Shown: one piece after another, positions 1 through 5,634 of the stretch
How the letters are laid out: the number at the start of each line of letters is the position of its first letter
Numbering within the stretch: the stretch's first letter is position 1
Assembly (NCBI GenBank): GCA_934234275.1
Contig: CAKQHU010000091.1
Coordinates: 1 to 5,746, forward strand
DNA from: an uncultured Phascolarctobacterium sp.
Lineage (GTDB): Bacteria; Bacillota; Negativicutes; Acidaminococcales; Acidaminococcaceae
Length of the DNA: 5,746 nt
Reading direction: 5' to 3'
The notes under the pieces: generated by a model
Told to the model about the DNA's origin: nothing
Seen by the model: the letters and a program-made list of their open reading frames with translations, nothing else
Database searches by the model: none
Program-made: the position numbers and the translations under genes

Positions 1-611
1 GCACCCTTGTCCAACAGATGCTGTGCAGTAAGCTCACTCATATGACCGGCACCGACTACCAAAATCTGCGCCTTGCTCAGGTCGCCTAAAATTTTGATGG
101 CCAGGTCAACAGCTGCACTGGAAACAGATACGCTGCTGTAGGCAATTTTTGTTTCGGTACGCACACGTTTGCCGACAGCAATAGCCTTATTCATAATGGT
201 ATTGAGAATAGTATCTGTCATACCATTATTGCGGGCAATCTGATAAGCATTTTTTATCTGGCTGAGAATCTGGCCTTCACCGATAATCAGTGAATCCAGA
301 CTGGATGCTACACGGAACAGATGCTTGACGCATTTTGTTCCGTTCAGATTGTAAAAATAATCGCTATGGTAATGTTCACCTGCTAAATGCTTGAGCAATG
401 ATTTGATAAAAGGAATTGCTTCATGCGGATTTTCGATAACCATGTACAACTCTGTGCGGTTGCAGGTGGAAAGCAGCATGGCTTCGGGAATATTATCGTA
501 ATTACGCAGACGGCGCAGAATACTTGCCACCCTGTCATTGGAAAAATTAAAACGTTCACGGATCTCAACGGGGGCGGTCCTGTGATTGAGTCCTAAAACT
601 GTTAACTGCAT
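1..611 (-). CDS. hemA: Glutamyl-tRNA reductase, N-terminal 203 residues (3' end outside window)
   Basis: Reduces glutamyl-tRNA(Glu) with NADPH to glutamate-1-semialdehyde, the first step of the C5 tetrapyrrole pathway, in the cytoplasm. Translating 611 leftward gives an open frame to the window edge, starting MQLTVLGLNHRTAPVEIRER, the standard family N-terminus. LSTCNRTELY (residues 48-57) holds the catalytic Cys50 that forms the thioester with glutamate. Other family hallmarks are SLDSLIIGEGQIL (104-115), GKRVRTET (147-154) and the NADPH-binding VVGAGHMSE (185-193). About half of the usual length (~430 residues, from general knowledge of the family) lies outside the window. The ATG at 611 is fixed by the conserved N-terminus and by AAAGGAGA at 621-628, nine bases upstream. 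It overlaps the 3' end of the upstream sirC by 47 bases, so the two are surely co-transcribed. The family assignment is secure. Confidence 0.97.
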   Translation of the reverse strand, partial: MQLTVLGLNHRTAPVEIRERFNFSNDRVASILRRLRNYDNIPEAMLLSTCNRTELYMVIENPHEAIPFIKSLLKHLAGEHYHSDYFYNLNGTKCVKHLFRVASSLDSLIIGEGQILSQIKNAYQIARNNGMTDTILNTIMNKAIAVGKRVRTETKIAYSSVSVSSAAVDLAIKILGDLSKAQILVVGAGHMSELTAQHLLDKG

Positions 612-1227
612 CTAATACCTTCTCCTTTGCTTGAGCAGCCTTACCTGCTATAACTAAATTTAGTAAATCCTGTTTCAAAACACTGCGCCAGAATTGCGTC
701 CGCTCCTGCGGCGTACTTTCGATGTTTTTGACAGCTTCCCTCTGCAGCAGCAGGAAGCTGTTGAAATCGGCCAGCTCGGGTGTCAGAATGTGTTCCAGCT
801 GTTTTTTCAGCAGGCGTGTAAAAGCAGGCATGCCGCCTGTTGCCAACGCAATAGTAATATCACCTTCACTGATGGCTGAGGGGACAGTGAAATTACTCAG
901 CTCAGGTTCGGTAATATTATTGACGAGGCAGGGCGCAGCCTCTGAAATCTGCCTGTTTACGGCCTTATTATCTGTGGCGGCAATAACCACAAATGCATTC
1001 TGCAGATATTCCTGTTTGTAGTAATCCTTGATGAGCGTGCAGCCCTGTGCTGAGGCGAGCGTTTGCACTTCGTCACAGAAAAGCGGGGCAACAACCGTTA
1101 CTTTGGCACCTGCATCCAGCAGCGTTGACAGCTTGCGGGCAGCAACAGTACCGCCGCCGATGATTACGCAGTTTTTGCCTGCTACACGCAGCATAGCAGG
1201 ATAATGAAAATTAGTTCTATTAAGCAT
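565..1227 (-). CDS. sirC: Precorrin-2 dehydrogenase (SirC/Met8/CysG-N family), siroheme branch
   Basis: Predicted NAD-dependent oxidation of precorrin-2 to sirohydrochlorin, feeding siroheme or cobalamin synthesis; some relatives also insert iron. The 220-residue product has a Rossmann NAD site at its N-terminus, GGGTVAARK (residues 24-32), then VVAP (45-48) and AATDNKAVN (83-91). The family signature PSAISEGDITIALATGG (116-132) and the helix FTRLLKKQLE (136-145) follow. Its size matches stand-alone SirC proteins, without the CysG methyltransferase domain. I choose the ATG at 1227 because AGGTGG (1237-1242) lies nine bases upstream of it; an in-frame GTG at 1239 sits inside that site and has no Shine-Dalgarno of its own. 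At the position of the Asp in the family's N-V-V-D motif this protein has Thr106 (NNITEPEL), which may affect catalysis. Being next to hemA, as in Firmicute hem clusters, supports the call. Confidence 0.92.
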   Translation of the reverse strand: MLNRTNFHYPAMLRVAGKNCVIIGGGTVAARKLSTLLDAGAKVTVVAPLFCDEVQTLASAQGCTLIKDYYKQEYLQNAFVVIAATDNKAVNRQISEAAPCLVNNITEPELSNFTVPSAISEGDITIALATGGMPAFTRLLKKQLEHILTPELADFNSFLLLQREAVKNIESTPQERTQFWRSVLKQDLLNLVIAGKAAQAKEKVLDAVNSFRTQSQDRPR

Positions 1228-1236
1228 ATAATTAAC

Positions 1237-1242
1237 CACCTA
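1237..1242 (-). promoter_or_regulatory. Ribosome binding site that decides the sirC start
   Basis: Read on the minus strand the bases are AGGTGG, nine bases before the ATG at 1227. The in-frame GTG at 1239-1237 lies within this sequence and lacks an upstream purine-rich site, so the ATG is the more credible start. Confidence 0.7.
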
Positions 1243-1250
1243 TAGGAACG

Positions 1251-1265
1251 TGATAATGAGTGTCA
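1251..1265. promoter_or_regulatory. Candidate Fur-type operator upstream of sirC-hemA
   Basis: On the plus strand this is TGATAAT-G-AGTGTCA. It matches the 7-1-7 Fur box TGATAATnATTATCA at 12 of 14 arm positions, with a perfect inner inverted repeat TAATGA-gtg-TCATTA (1254-1268). It sits 23 bases upstream of the sirC start codon, in the leader or just downstream of the likely promoter, where a bound repressor would block transcription. Iron control of a siroheme/heme operon is plausible. Which Fur-family member binds (Fur, PerR, Zur), if any, cannot be told from the sequence. Confidence 0.45.
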
Positions 1266-1289
1266 TTAAATATGTTTCCTAACCTTTAT

Positions 1290-1318
1290 ATAATATCATA
1301 TCTTAAGCAATTTATAAA
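1290..1318 (-). promoter_or_regulatory. Possible sirC-hemA promoter
   Basis: On the minus strand, TTTATA (1313-1318) and TATTAT (1290-1295) are separated by 17 bases. The -10 is good but the -35 is weak, and the surrounding DNA is very AT-rich, so other pairings are possible. A promoter is expected here because the upstream rubrerythrin gene ends in a strong terminator. Confidence 0.35.
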
Positions 1319-1378
1319 GATATTGAAGGCTTTTTAAGTGTGAAAAACATAAGAAAGTGTATAAAGCAAGAAGATTGG

Positions 1379-1391
1379 CGGAATGATTCCG
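1379..1391. repeat. Short perfect inverted repeat in the rubrerythrin-sirC gap
   Basis: CGGAAT-G-ATTCCG is a perfect 6-1-6 palindrome of 13 bases. It lies about 60 bases upstream of the candidate sirC -35 and beyond the rubrerythrin terminator. It could be a protein-binding site, but nothing identifies a regulator. The rest of the 1228-1496 gap holds the terminator, the candidate promoter and the Fur-like box; I see no small gene or riboswitch fold there. Confidence 0.3.
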
Positions 1392-1421
1392 GCTAAAACA
1401 GTAAATGGCTGTTAAAAACCG

Positions 1422-1463
1422 AAAAAACTCCCGCCGTAATCCGTCAGGATTATTCAGCGGGAG
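1422..1463 (-). terminator. Intrinsic terminator of the rubrerythrin gene
   Basis: Read on the minus strand, CTCCCGC (1457-1463) pairs with GCGGGAG (1428-1434). Inside it, ATAATCC (1447-1453) pairs with GGATTAC (1436-1442) around a four-base loop. Six T's follow directly (1422-1427), with a second T-run shortly after. It lies 33 bases past the rubrerythrin stop codon and separates this gene from sirC-hemA. On the plus strand no comparable T-run follows. Confidence 0.92.
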
Positions 1464-1496
1464 CCTTGTTATTTTGTTTTAAATTTTATTGGCTGA

Positions 1497-2042
1497 TTAT
1501 TTGCCGAAATATCTTTTCAGCAGACCTGCGAAAGCTTTGCCGTGGCGAGCTTCGTCACGAGCCATTTCATGAACGGTGTCATGGATAGCATCCAGGTTCA
1601 GAGCTTTAGCGCGTTTAGCCAGGTCGGTTTTACCTGCGGTTGCACCGTTTTCAGCTTCTACACGCATTTCCAGGTTCTTTTTGGTGGAGTCGGTTACAAC
1701 TTCGCCCAGCAGTTCTGCAAATTTAGCAGCATGTTCAGCTTCTTCGAAAGCAGCTTTTTCCCAGTACAGGCCGATTTCCGGATAGCCTTCGCGGAAAGCT
1801 ACACGGCTCATTGCCAGGTACATACCAACTTCGGAGCATTCGCCGTTGAAGTTAGCGCGCAGGTCAGCTTTGATATCTTCAGGAACGTCGGAAGCGATGC
1901 CTACAACGTGCTCGGCAGCCCAGCCCATTTCAGCAGCCATTTCCTGGAATTTGGAAGCGGGAGCACCGCATTGCGGGCATTTTGCCGGAGCAGCTTCGCC
2001 TTCATATACATAACCACATACTTGACATACAAATTTTTTCAT
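1497..2042 (-). CDS. Reverse rubrerythrin (N-terminal rubredoxin, C-terminal diiron domain)
   Basis: A cytoplasmic non-haem diiron peroxidase that reduces H2O2 (and, in clostridial relatives, helps remove O2) with electrons reaching it through its rubredoxin centre. The 181-residue protein opens with a short rubredoxin domain: CQVC at residues 6-9 and CPQC at 22-25 bind one iron. A ferritin-like four-helix domain follows, with carboxylate/His ligands seen in GECSE (67-71), EEAEH (100-104), VEAEN (128-132) and DEARH (163-167). Rubredoxin-first order is the 'reverse' of classical rubrerythrin and is typical of anaerobic Firmicutes. The ATG at 2042 is chosen because GGAGGG (2050-2055) precedes it by seven bases and [11 protein letters not shown] is the usual family start; an in-frame ATG at 2057 would put that site inside the coding region, and one at 2072 is also disfavoured. 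The gene has its own promoter and terminator, so it is probably monocistronic. Confidence 0.96.
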   Translation of the reverse strand: MKKFVCQVCGYVYEGEAAPAKCPQCGAPASKFQEMAAEMGWAAEHVVGIASDVPEDIKADLRANFNGECSEVGMYLAMSRVAFREGYPEIGLYWEKAAFEEAEHAAKFAELLGEVVTDSTKKNLEMRVEAENGATAGKTDLAKRAKALNLDAIHDTVHEMARDEARHGKAFAGLLKRYFGK

Positions 2043-2049
2043 ATTAGTT

Positions 2050-2055
2050 CCCTCC
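2050..2055 (-). promoter_or_regulatory. Ribosome binding site fixing the rubrerythrin start
   Basis: The minus strand reads GGAGGG, seven bases before the ATG at 2042. It shows that the upstream in-frame ATGs at 2057 and 2072 are not the main start. Confidence 0.85.
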
Positions 2056-2094
2056 ATGTTTTTATATTGCATTGCATAATTTTATTTTTGACTT

Positions 2095-2109
2095 GCACAG
2101 CTTGTGTGC
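2095..2109 (-). other. Small inverted repeat in the rubrerythrin leader
   Basis: GCACA-CAAGC-TGTGC on the minus strand forms a 5-bp stem with a 5-base loop in the roughly 75-base untranslated leader, between the promoter and the ribosome binding site. It may be a weak 5' RNA hairpin or a protein site. No T-run follows, so it is not a terminator. Confidence 0.3.
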
Positions 2110-2122
2110 CCTTGACACTTAT

Positions 2123-2151
2123 ATAATAACACAGGCTGACGCAGTTGTCAA
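2123..2151 (-). promoter_or_regulatory. Strong sigma-A-type promoter of the rubrerythrin gene
   Basis: The minus strand carries a consensus -35 TTGACA (2146-2151), a 17-base spacer and -10 TATTAT (2123-2128), with TGT just before the -10 giving an extended -10. This is the best promoter in the window and fits high expression of a stress enzyme. An 8-base palindrome TTATATAA (2119-2126) overlaps the -10. Confidence 0.88.
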
Positions 2152-2163
2152 TAATAATTATCC
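2149..2163. promoter_or_regulatory. Candidate PerR/Fur-type operator abutting the rubrerythrin -35
   Basis: On the minus strand the bases are GGATAAT-T-ATTATTG, with a perfect ATAAT-t-ATTAT core (2151-2161). They match the 7-1-7 Fur arms at 11 of 14 positions and the PerR arms (TTATAATnATTATAA) at 10 of 14. The site overlaps the edge of the -35 hexamer, where a bound repressor would exclude RNA polymerase. Reverse rubrerythrins are PerR-controlled in clostridia, which supports the reading, but AT-rich DNA yields such matches by chance. Confidence 0.45.
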
Positions 2164-2203
2164 GTTAGTTTTTATTTTAATTTAGTTAGCCATAGCTGAC
2201 AAA

Positions 2204-2815
2204 TTAGAATTTGAGAGTTAAGCCCAGGTTAACACCTTTAGCCTTCATGTCGAGGTCTTCGCCGAAAGCATCATCGAATGTCTGATTATAGTAAGAAGCA
2301 TTAACTTCCAGGTTGTTCAGAATAGGCTTGCTGATGCCGATTTCATAGCCGCTGTTTCTGTTGCCGTAGCCCACATTTCCCCAAACGGTGAAAAGTGCGG
2401 GAATATCATAGGCAGCCTGCAAACCTACCTGACCGGAGTTTTTGGTTTTGCCGCCGAAGTCACCGGAGGTATCAGCGTTCAGATAACCTGCGTAAGCGGA
2501 AATACCCGGCAAAATCTTGTACATAAGATTGAATTGTTGGGCGCGGGTTTTGGCTTCGTCTGCCTTGTAGTTATTCCATTTGTAGTTCACAGCAGTATTT
2601 TTGCCGATGCCGACGGTTGCACCGAGATAGGTGCTGTTGGATTTGCTGAATTTATAGTTGTCACCTTTGAGGCTGGATGGCAGAGTAATGCCTGCGTCAA
2701 TAGCGACCTTGCCTGCATCATAATTCTTCAGCGGAGAAGCATAGGCGCTCAGGCTGCAGGTGGTCGCAAGGCAGATTGCTGCACCGAAAGCTAATAAAGC
2801 ATGTGTGGATTTCAT
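2204..2815 (-). CDS. Small outer-membrane beta-barrel protein (function unknown)
   Basis: A 203-residue secreted protein. Residues 1-26 form a signal peptide: MKSTH, a hydrophobic core (6-22), then the signal peptidase I site AYA before S27. The mature ~177 residues alternate polar and hydrophobic positions with many Gly, Tyr and Asn, for example YLGATVGIG, AGYLNADTSG, VGLQAAYDI and LEVNASYYN, as expected of amphipathic strands in a barrel of perhaps 8 strands. It ends GLTLKF; a C-terminal Phe is the usual signal for insertion by the BAM machinery. Mature proteins beginning near 'SPL..YDAGK' resemble barrel proteins I associate with Negativicutes, from memory only. No transport substrate can be read from it. 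The start has AAAAGGAG (2825-2832) nine bases upstream. It is transcribed divergently from the flippase gene. No T-tract terminator follows; only a weak hairpin (2185-2200) lies beyond the stop codon, so some read-through into the rubrerythrin is possible. Confidence 0.8.
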   Translation of the reverse strand: MKSTHALLAFGAAICLATTCSLSAYASPLKNYDAGKVAIDAGITLPSSLKGDNYKFSKSNSTYLGATVGIGKNTAVNYKWNNYKADEAKTRAQQFNLMYKILPGISAYAGYLNADTSGDFGGKTKNSGQVGLQAAYDIPALFTVWGNVGYGNRNSGYEIGISKPILNNLEVNASYYNQTFDDAFGEDLDMKAKGVNLGLTLKF

Positions 2816-2857
2816 TTTGCATCGCTCCTTTTACAACATAATTTTGGTCTTAACTTA

Positions 2858-2885
2858 ATTTTAGCATATAAAGATAGTTATGCAA
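2858..2885 (-). promoter_or_regulatory. Promoter of the outer-membrane protein gene
   Basis: The minus strand has TTGCAT (2880-2885), a 16-base spacer and TAAAAT (2858-2863) preceded by TGC, an extended -10. The predicted start site leaves a leader of about 35 bases before the start codon at 2815. Confidence 0.65.
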
Positions 2886-2928
2886 GCAAAAAGCAGTGAT
2901 GTGTTTATGACAAATCTGTTAAAAGTAC

Positions 2929-2963
2929 TTGTAAAATCACGCGGAAAAGAGGATAATTATAAT
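2929..2963 (+). promoter_or_regulatory. Promoter of the flippase-M23 peptidase unit
   Basis: TTGTAA (2929-2934) and GATAAT (2952-2957) are spaced by 17 bases. A perfect TATAAT (2958-2963) overlaps the end of this region but has no good -35 at the right distance. The transcript would start some 20-30 bases before the ATG at 2993, which has AGGGGA (2983-2988) as its ribosome binding site. Confidence 0.6.
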
Positions 2964-2992
2964 GTATATCTATCTATAAACAAGGGGATTTT

Positions 2993-4603
2993 ATGAGCGC
3001 AGATTCTAAAGCTTCGAATAGCAAATTTTTAAAGGGAACTTTAATTCTCACGGCCTCCAGTATTGTGGTCAAGGTTATCGGTTCTCTGAACTGGATTATT
3101 TTATCACGTGTATTGGGTGGCGAAGGTATCGGCCTGTATCAGATGGGCTTTCCAATCTATCTGATGGCAATAACCGTATCAAGTGCCGGTGTACCGGTGG
3201 CAATATCTATTATTACCTCCGAAAAGCTGGCGAATAAGGATTATCGCGGAGCCAAGCGAGTCTTTAATGTTTCGCTGCGAGTGCTGTTGTTGACGGGCCT
3301 TTTATTTTCGTCCTCACTGTTTTTTGGTGCGGACTGGCTGGTTAATAACCATATCATCCGCGACAGCCGTGCGTATTATTCTATTATCGCTCTGGCTCCG
3401 GCGGTTTTCTTCGTAACCTTTCTGGCAAGCTTCCGCGGTTATCTGCAGGGCTGGCAGATTATGACGCCGACGGCGGTCAGTGAGATTGTCGAGCAGCTGA
3501 CGCGTGTTATTACCATGCTTGTTTTTGCCGACCTCTTTATGCCGTACGGTCTGGCGTTCGCTGCAGGCGGTGCCAGCATGGGCGCGGGCGTTGGCGCGTT
3601 CTGCGCACTTTTGGTGCTGATGTGGTTCTATCGCCGTCTGAAGCAGCGTCTGCAAAAGGAAATGGCTGAGCAGGATGACAGTGCGCCGGTAGAAAGCGCC
3701 GGACATATCATCAAGCGTCTGCTGAAGCTGGCGTTGCCGGTTTCTCTGACCAGTCTGATGCTGCCGATAGGTGCAAACCTTGACCTTCTGATTGTGCCTC
3801 AGCGTCTGGAAGCAGCCGGCTTTAATATTCATCATGCGACTGAGCTGTTCGGTTATCTGACAGGTATGGCTGTACCGCTGGTTAATCTGGCAACAATTTT
3901 TACGGCGGCAATGACCATCAGTCTGGTGCCGTCGATTTCCGAATCTCGTGCGCTGAGCAGCTTTGATGCTATCCGTGATAAAATCCGCATTGCCTTCCGC
4001 GTAGCGATGATTATTACTTTCCCTTGCTTTATGGGCTTGTATTGTCTGGCGGAAAAGGTTGCGGCGCTTGTTTATAATGCTCCCGGTGCAGCGCCTGCGA
4101 TTCAGACGATGAGCATCGGTATTCTGTTTTTAGGTATGCATCAGATCAGTACAGGTATTCTGCAAGGCCTTGGCCGCACGGCAATCCCTGTAATCAATAT
4201 GATTATTGCCTGCATTGTAAAAATCGTTATGAGCTGGTGTCTTACTGCTGTGCCGGAGCTGGGCATCCGCGGTGCGTCGATGGCGACGGTGGCAGATTTT
4301 GCCGTGGCAGCGATTATCAATATGGGCTTTATTTACAAGCTGACAGGCTATAGCTTCTCTGTGGGCAGCATTATCCGTCCCTGCTTTGCTTCCGGTGTCA
4401 TGGGCGCGGCGATTTACGGCGTGCTGATGCTTACGGAAAGCATGGGTATGTGGTGCGTACTGTTTGCGATGGCGGCAGCTGTTCCTGTCTATGCATTGGC
4501 ACTGCTGGCCTGCGGTGGTCTGAATAAAGAGGATTTGGACAATGTGCCCTTTGTGGGACGCAGATTGTTGGCAGTCGGCCAACGCTTTGGTCTTTTCAAG
4601 TGA
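2993..4603 (+). CDS. SpoVB/MurJ-like flippase of the MOP exporter superfamily
   Basis: A 536-residue polytopic inner-membrane protein predicted to flip a lipid-linked sugar precursor, probably lipid II or another undecaprenyl-linked polysaccharide. The N-terminus LKGTLILTASSIVVKVIG (residues 13-30) and SRVLGGEGIGLYQMGFPIYL (38-57) are the hallmark of the SpoVB/YtgP group. FRGYLQGWQIMTPTAVSEIV (147-166) is the second strongly conserved block. A charged cytoplasmic linker with RRLKQRLQKEMAEQDD at about 214-229 separates the two transmembrane lobes. The second lobe contains FGYLTGMAVPLVNLATIFTA and SLVPSISE. The length is normal for the family (about 500-550), with many hydrophobic segments consistent with roughly 14 helices. 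The M23 peptidase gene follows after 13 bases, so the two form an operon linked to envelope building. Whether this is the main lipid II flippase or a paralogue for another polymer cannot be decided here, so no symbol is given. Confidence 0.88.
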   Translation: MSADSKASNSKFLKGTLILTASSIVVKVIGSLNWIILSRVLGGEGIGLYQMGFPIYLMAITVSSAGVPVAISIITSEKLANKDYRGAKRVFNVSLRVLLLTGLLFSSSLFFGADWLVNNHIIRDSRAYYSIIALAPAVFFVTFLASFRGYLQGWQIMTPTAVSEIVEQLTRVITMLVFADLFMPYGLAFAAGGASMGAGVGAFCALLVLMWFYRRLKQRLQKEMAEQDDSAPVESAGHIIKRLLKLALPVSLTSLMLPIGANLDLLIVPQRLEAAGFNIHHATELFGYLTGMAVPLVNLATIFTAAMTISLVPSISESRALSSFDAIRDKIRIAFRVAMIITFPCFMGLYCLAEKVAALVYNAPGAAPAIQTMSIGILFLGMHQISTGILQGLGRTAIPVINMIIACIVKIVMSWCLTAVPELGIRGASMATVADFAVAAIINMGFIYKLTGYSFSVGSIIRPCFASGVMGAAIYGVLMLTESMGMWCVLFAMAAAVPVYALALLACGGLNKEDLDNVPFVGRRLLAVGQRFGLFK

Positions 4604-4606
4604 GGT
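4601..4606 (+). promoter_or_regulatory. Ribosome binding site of the M23 gene, overlapping the flippase stop
   Basis: TGAGGT includes the flippase TGA stop and ends ten bases before the ATG at 4617. This spacing supports that ATG over an in-frame ATG at 4542 inside the flippase gene and suggests translational coupling. Confidence 0.6.
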
Positions 4607-4616
4607 AATTAAAATA

Positions 4617-5555
4617 ATGGAGGAAAGGAAATGTGAGCTGCGCTTGCCCAATGGCAAGGTAGTAAAGTTTTCGTATGCTAAGCTCAAGGCAGGCATTGCT
4701 GTTACTGCCTTGGTGCTTGTCGGAGCAGTCGGCGGAGCCGGCTATTTATATCATCAGCTGGCGGATTATCGCAGCGAAGCAACCGATTATGCTGCATATA
4801 AACAAAATAAGGCCGAGCAGCAGACAAAGCTGCAGAAGCTGTTGCAGGATAACGAAAGAATGCTACGCGATATGGCAGAAATCTCCAATTTGGAGAAAAA
4901 GCTGCGCCGTGCTGTTATCCGTGATGTAGACAGCAGTAAGCTGGGCGAGGGTACCAGTATGGTGGATTCGACAGCGGCAAAGGCAACGTCTGCCAATACG
5001 TCTTATACAGGCAAGGGCGGTCCTGCTAAAATGGATATCAACGGTACCATGGCTGTGCTGACAGCGCAAAATACCAATATCAAAAAGATGCTTGACAGCA
5101 CCAAAAAATCCGTCAGTGAGCTCTTAAGTGAGGTTGAAGGCTCCGGCGGCGGCATGTCGTCCTTCCCGGATAAATGGCCTACCGATGGCGGTACTATCAG
5201 CAGTAATTACGGTGTGCGTACCGGTCCGATTGAGGGAGGTTATGACTGGCATCCCGGGCTGGATATAGCAGTAGACTTCGGCGCACCGGTTTATGCGACG
5301 GCTGCCGGTACGATTGAACAGGCAGGCTGGAACGGCGGCTACGGACGCTATGTGCGCATCAATCATGGCAATGGCTACGAAACAGCCTATGGCCATATGA
5401 GCGGCATTGCTGTTGCTGCAGGGCAGAAGGTCATTAAAGGCGAGATTATCGGTTTTGTCGGCAGTACCGGTTACAGCACCGGTCCGCATATTCATTATGA
5501 GGTGCTGGCTGACGGACAGAATATCGACCCGTTCTATGTGCTGAAAAATAAATAA
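4617..5555 (+). CDS. Membrane-anchored M23 (LytM/gametolysin-type) peptidoglycan endopeptidase
   Basis: A zinc metallopeptidase predicted to cut peptide cross-links of peptidoglycan in the periplasm. The 312-residue protein has a short cytoplasmic N-terminus, one membrane segment (about residues 25-45, GIAVTALVLVGAVGGAGYLY) without a clear cleavage site, a helical, probably coiled-coil stalk (about 50-102, rich in Gln, Lys, Glu and Leu), and a low-complexity Ser/Thr/Gly linker with a second helix (about 145-173). A C-terminal M23 domain spans about 187-309. Zinc ligands are H212 and D216 (HPGLD) and H293 (GPHIH); H260 (YGHM) and H291 are the expected catalytic histidines, so the site looks intact. 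The ATG at 4617 is used; extending to 4542 would add 25 residues translated from flippase sequence in another frame. It is co-transcribed with the flippase. Active hydrolysis is likely; cell-cycle role and substrate bond are unknown. Confidence 0.93.
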   Translation: MEERKCELRLPNGKVVKFSYAKLKAGIAVTALVLVGAVGGAGYLYHQLADYRSEATDYAAYKQNKAEQQTKLQKLLQDNERMLRDMAEISNLEKKLRRAVIRDVDSSKLGEGTSMVDSTAAKATSANTSYTGKGGPAKMDINGTMAVLTAQNTNIKKMLDSTKKSVSELLSEVEGSGGGMSSFPDKWPTDGGTISSNYGVRTGPIEGGYDWHPGLDIAVDFGAPVYATAAGTIEQAGWNGGYGRYVRINHGNGYETAYGHMSGIAVAAGQKVIKGEIIGFVGSTGYSTGPHIHYEVLADGQNIDPFYVLKNK

Positions 5556-5634
5556 AGACTGTCGGCTGTCAATGCCGGCGGAAAACAGTTCAACGCTTAG
5601 CTGTGTATTAAAATTTAAAATAGATTTGTGTAAG

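Noticed and set aside
383..568. Small minus-strand open frame opposite in phase to hemA
   Set aside because: It lies wholly within hemA, whose frame encodes clear glutamyl-tRNA reductase motifs; this frame has no recognisable features.
1399..1415. AACAG-taaatgg-CTGTT repeat as a second terminator or riboswitch stem upstream of sirC
   Set aside because: The stem is only five base pairs with a short T-run, and no conserved riboswitch core is visible around it.
1542..2126. 194-residue plus-strand open frame across the rubrerythrin gene
   Set aside because: It is antisense to an unmistakable rubrerythrin; its Phe/Ser/Cys-rich composition is that of an antisense shadow and it has no family motif.
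2112..2128. Plus-strand TTGACA followed by TATAAT as an antisense promoter
   Set aside because: The spacing is only about five bases, far too short for sigma-A; the useful promoter is on the minus strand.
2951..2965. GGATAAT-T-ATAATGT as a third Fur/PerR-like box at the flippase promoter
   Set aside because: Only about 10 of 14 arm positions match with no good symmetry; the bases are explained by the -10 elements.
3314..3835. Minus-strand open frame inside the flippase gene (and a similar one at 4130-4696)
   Set aside because: Gln/His/Arg-rich antisense shadows of membrane-protein codons, without credible start signals.
4542..4616. N-terminal extension of the M23 peptidase from an upstream in-frame ATG
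   Set aside because: It overlaps the flippase 3' end in another frame, and the ATG at 4617 has a properly spaced Shine-Dalgarno followed by a typical short cytoplasmic segment and membrane anchor.
5561..5579. GTCGGC-tgtcaat-GCCGGC hairpin just after the M23 stop codon
   Set aside because: There is no T-run after it, and a far better terminator lies at 5635-5666.
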